The position numbers and the translations under genes were made by a program. A DNA stretch of 15,306 nucleotides from Candidatus Dadabacteria bacterium UBA2774. GTDB lineage: Bacteria > Desulfobacterota_D > UBA1144 > Nemesobacterales > UBA2774. Shown piece by piece: positions 13,523-15,306 of the stretch. The notes beneath the pieces were generated by a model. The model was not told where the DNA came from and did no database searches. It saw only the letters and a program-made list of their open reading frames with translations. Position 1 is the first letter of the stretch; each line of letters opens with the position of its first letter. The stretch lies in NCBI GenBank assembly GCA_002352485.1, contig DEIM01000205.1:1-15306 (forward strand). The letters run 5' to 3'.

Positions 13523-13957
13523 CTATGGGCAGTCACCCGTGCGCTTAGCGCTTCCATCTGAGCTAACTTTAATTTCTTTTCCGGCTGTAGTACCGTCCAG
13601 GTTGAATTTAAATTTAAAGGAATCCGGCGTAGTACTGTACTCGGCCTTTCCCTTGAGCGACGAGGCTTCGTCCGGCCCTTTGCACTCGAGATCAAAACTC
13701 GCTTTATTGTCCGAGCTCTTAATGTTAGCAATACTGCACGTATCTTTATCGGGCAGCATAGTCTCAGGCCTGATCTCAGCCACCGGAATGCAAACTTCTG
13801 AAGTCTTTACTTGCGGCTTTTCATCCAGGTTAGTCCTGGTCGTACCCGTAATCTTATACATTCCGGGTGTAATCGTTAACACGCCGTCGTCCCCAAGTGC
13901 ATTGTAGGCAGGGATCACCATAACGGCAATTAAGATGATTATATTGTAACGTGACAT
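13523..13957 (-). CDS. Exported DUF3617-type protein, paralogue 4
   Basis: A 144-residue protein starting MSRYNIIILIAVMV, a signal peptide with likely cleavage after NALG. An in-frame ATG exists at 14080, but it would add 41 residues ahead of this signal peptide and lacks a ribosome site, whereas GGAGG lies 4 nt before the ATG at 13957. Landmarks: PGMY, VCI, MLPDKDTCSI, NKASFDLEC, then GKAEYSTTPDSFKFKFNLDG and the ending RTGDCP. It is close to paralogues 1 and 3. It is the first gene of the array in the direction of transcription and has its own promoter. Function unknown. Confidence 0.75.
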   Translation of the reverse strand: MSRYNIIILIAVMVIPAYNALGDDGVLTITPGMYKITGTTRTNLDEKPQVKTSEVCIPVAEIRPETMLPDKDTCSIANIKSSDNKASFDLECKGPDEASSLKGKAEYSTTPDSFKFKFNLDGTTAGKEIKVSSDGSAKRTGDCP

Positions 13958-13990
13958 AATTCCTCCGTTAGTAAATACCTTATTACCCAA

Positions 13991-14018
13991 AGTATATTGA
14001 GCTAATTTTGAGATGCAA
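13991..14018 (-). promoter_or_regulatory. Promoter of DUF3617 paralogue 4
   Basis: On the minus strand TTGCAT (14018-14013), a 16-nt spacer and TATACT (13996-13991). The -10 hexamer is the same as at paralogue 3. Confidence 0.5.
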
Positions 14019-14311
14019 TCGTTTAAGAAAAACTTTTTAGGATACATCAATCTGATGTGCAGTAACTCCAGAGTGCCCAAGGGGATGATAATTCATCCGC
14101 CATCCCCCTTCGAAACGGCTAATCGAATTTAGGGTTCCACGCCTTCCGATTCCCGCCGCAAATACGAATTTGCTGTTATTTGTTATTATATTAGTCGGAT
14201 TTATTTAAAAAAGCAACACTCATGCAAATTTGTATCTTTTGGCACATTTTCAGTCATGAATTAACTTGATCTGGTGCCATATCTTTTTTCTTATTCTTTT
14301 GCCTTTCAAGA

Positions 14312-14473
14312 TTCCGACATACATAAACGATTTCTACTTAACATCGAATTGTTATGGAAATATTCAGACTTTAAGGCACGATCGTAGATTCACACTATGT
14401 GTGTGTCCAGTCGGTGATTTTTGCCAGCTTTTAGTAATTCACACTTCGTGTGTGATCATGCAAAAGAAGAAAA
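14312..14473. repeat. Hairpin-rich modular intergenic repeat, copy B
   Basis: Shares TTCCGACATACATAAA (14312-14327) and the 20-mer starting GTCCAGTCGG (14405-14424) with copy A, 93 nt apart here and 117 nt apart there. It carries two related mini-hairpins, CACAC-TAT-GTGTG (14391-14403) and CACAC-TTC-GTGTG (14440-14452), and ends with GATCATGCAAAAGAAG, close to the end of copy A. A 21-base piece (14426-14446) recurs at the right edge. The open frame through it is not convincing as a gene; the rest of 13958-14566 holds only the paralogue 4 promoter. Confidence 0.6.
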
Positions 14474-14566
14474 AGAAATAGTTGTATATTTCAGCATCGT
14501 TAGAAATTCATTCACAAACAATAAAATAATCTTGCTTCTACCCCTTCCATACGTATCCTTTTTTAC

Positions 14567-15208
14567 ATGAACTCAAGAATATACATAACGGTAATCATTG
14601 CATTACTATTTATAACCCCACTCACCGCCCGGTCCGCCGATCCCGAGGACATGGAGAATCTAACTCCGCTCATACCCGGCACCGACACGCCCCATTCAAC
14701 AAAGTGCGACAGCGGCGCTGTATATCGATATAAGGAATATACAATATATACTAAACCCACGAAGCAAGAGATCGGGGAGAATGTCTACGTTTCCCGTACG
14801 GGCAAGAATGACGGCAGGCTTTGTAACGCGGCTGAGCGCAAGCCCATCTACACATACGACAACGAGACACTAGGCGGAGCCAACTTTTTTGCGGGAGTGT
14901 ACCAGGACTACCTATTCATCGACCAGGGCACGGGCCCTACCTACAGGGGGCTTTCAATATACGATCTTAAGAGTGGAAAACTGCTATATTTCACAAACTA
15001 CACAGACCCTGTCCTCACAGACGGCACGCTCACCTATTACGAAACCGTTCACCCTCGTGAATTCTATAATGCGAAGAATTCTTGTATCCTTCTAGGCGAC
15101 TGGATTAAACAGGGACTAAGCACGCACTATCAAAGACAGACCGCCTACAACCTTGAAACCGGGAAAAAAGAAGCGCTCGACAAATACCGCTGCCACCCCG
15201 GACAGTAA
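14567..15208 (+). CDS. Secreted four-Cys protein of unknown function
   Basis: I do not recognise this 213-residue protein. Residues 1-24 are a signal peptide (MNSRIYITVIIALLF, ending ARSA). The mature part has exactly four Cys (47, 86, 173, 209), spaced for two disulfides, and many Tyr and Thr. YDLKSGKLLYFTNYTD (about 137-152) and YNLETGKKEAL (about 194-204) look like two related strand-turn-strand units of the sort found in beta-propeller or beta-sandwich proteins, so an all-beta fold is plausible. No ribosome site is seen before the ATG. It stands alone between two repeat copies, with no visible operon partner. Confidence 0.6.
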   Translation: MNSRIYITVIIALLFITPLTARSADPEDMENLTPLIPGTDTPHSTKCDSGAVYRYKEYTIYTKPTKQEIGENVYVSRTGKNDGRLCNAAERKPIYTYDNETLGGANFFAGVYQDYLFIDQGTGPTYRGLSIYDLKSGKLLYFTNYTDPVLTDGTLTYYETVHPREFYNAKNSCILLGDWIKQGLSTHYQRQTAYNLETGKKEALDKYRCHPGQ

Positions 15209-15285
15209 GTTGTTGCCAAGGAGCGGAATGATCCAGGCACAATCCCGTTCGATCTAACACAGTTATCCCTACGAGCTTGCGTTCA

Positions 15286-15306
15286 AGCTTTTAGTAATTC
15301 ACACTT
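15286..15306. repeat. Modular intergenic repeat, copy C (cut by window edge)
   Basis: The last 21 bases, starting AGCTTTTAGTAATTC, are identical to 14426-14446. The flanks before them differ, so the match begins inside the repeat. The remainder lies outside the window. Confidence 0.55.

Noticed and set aside
13480..13731. 83-codon open frame on the minus strand
   Set aside because: It overlaps paralogue 4 in another frame and is basic low-complexity sequence without a start signal.
4353..14473. CRISPR array from the repeated short hairpins
   Set aside because: The copies are 10 kb apart, irregular in spacing and not separated by uniform spacers.
14266..14481. 71-codon open frame ending in a Lys run
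   Set aside because: It lies across repeat copy B, has no ribosome site and reads through hairpins; copy A does not keep the frame.

Overview
The window looks like a chromosomal stretch of an uncultured Gram-negative bacterium of moderate GC content. Many of its products carry Sec-type signal peptides. One ends in an IPTL-CTERM-like sorting signal, a second ends in a Cys-type tripartite C-terminal anchor, and formaldehyde is handled through glutathione. Short dispersed intergenic repeats of the kind gtcattgcgag / gctttagcgaagg are scattered through the gaps. I cannot fix the phylum; a deltaproteobacterial or Dadabacteria-like lineage is only a guess. No rRNA, tRNA, CRISPR array, transposase or phage gene is visible.

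Layout. 1-1698 (minus): two tandem membrane-anchored SGNH/GDSL hydrolases, the second cut by the window edge. 1892-5841: five secreted or surface proteins on both strands: an IPTL-CTERM-like prealbumin-fold protein with an apparent CTG start, two unknown exported proteins, a six-unit beta-propeller protein with a Cys/TM/Arg C-terminal anchor, and a protein with a striking Glu-Val N-terminus. 6090-6836 (plus): a TauE/SafE permease. 7029-9575 (minus): an operon of class III alcohol dehydrogenase, S-formylglutathione hydrolase and a small FUSC-type membrane protein, with a good sigma70 promoter. 9794-10018 (plus): a compact unit with near-consensus promoter, strong ribosome site, 10-codon ORF and strong terminator, whose frame continues through two in-frame stops. 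10345-11837 (plus): a NemR-like TetR regulator and a short-chain dehydrogenase, each preceded by the same 15-bp operator core. 11937-13957 (minus): four tandem exported DUF3617-type paralogues. 14567-15208 (plus): an unknown secreted four-Cys protein.

How the parts fit. The dehydrogenase and hydrolase carry out the two enzymatic steps of glutathione-dependent formaldehyde oxidation. The neighbouring regulator keeps a Cys at the position of the redox-sensing Cys of NemR and faces its own SDR target, so 7.0-11.8 kb reads as an electrophile/aldehyde response region. A direct regulatory link from the TetR protein to the formaldehyde operon is not visible: I saw no copy of its operator at the adhC promoter. 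The remaining genes are mostly envelope proteins without assignable function. The gaps at 4.37-4.53 kb, 14.31-14.48 kb and the right edge share pieces of one modular, hairpin-rich repeat.

Most worth following up are the 9.8-10.0 kb small transcription unit, the DUF3617 paralogue array, the paired operators and the modular repeat. I see no convincing defence or mobile system.
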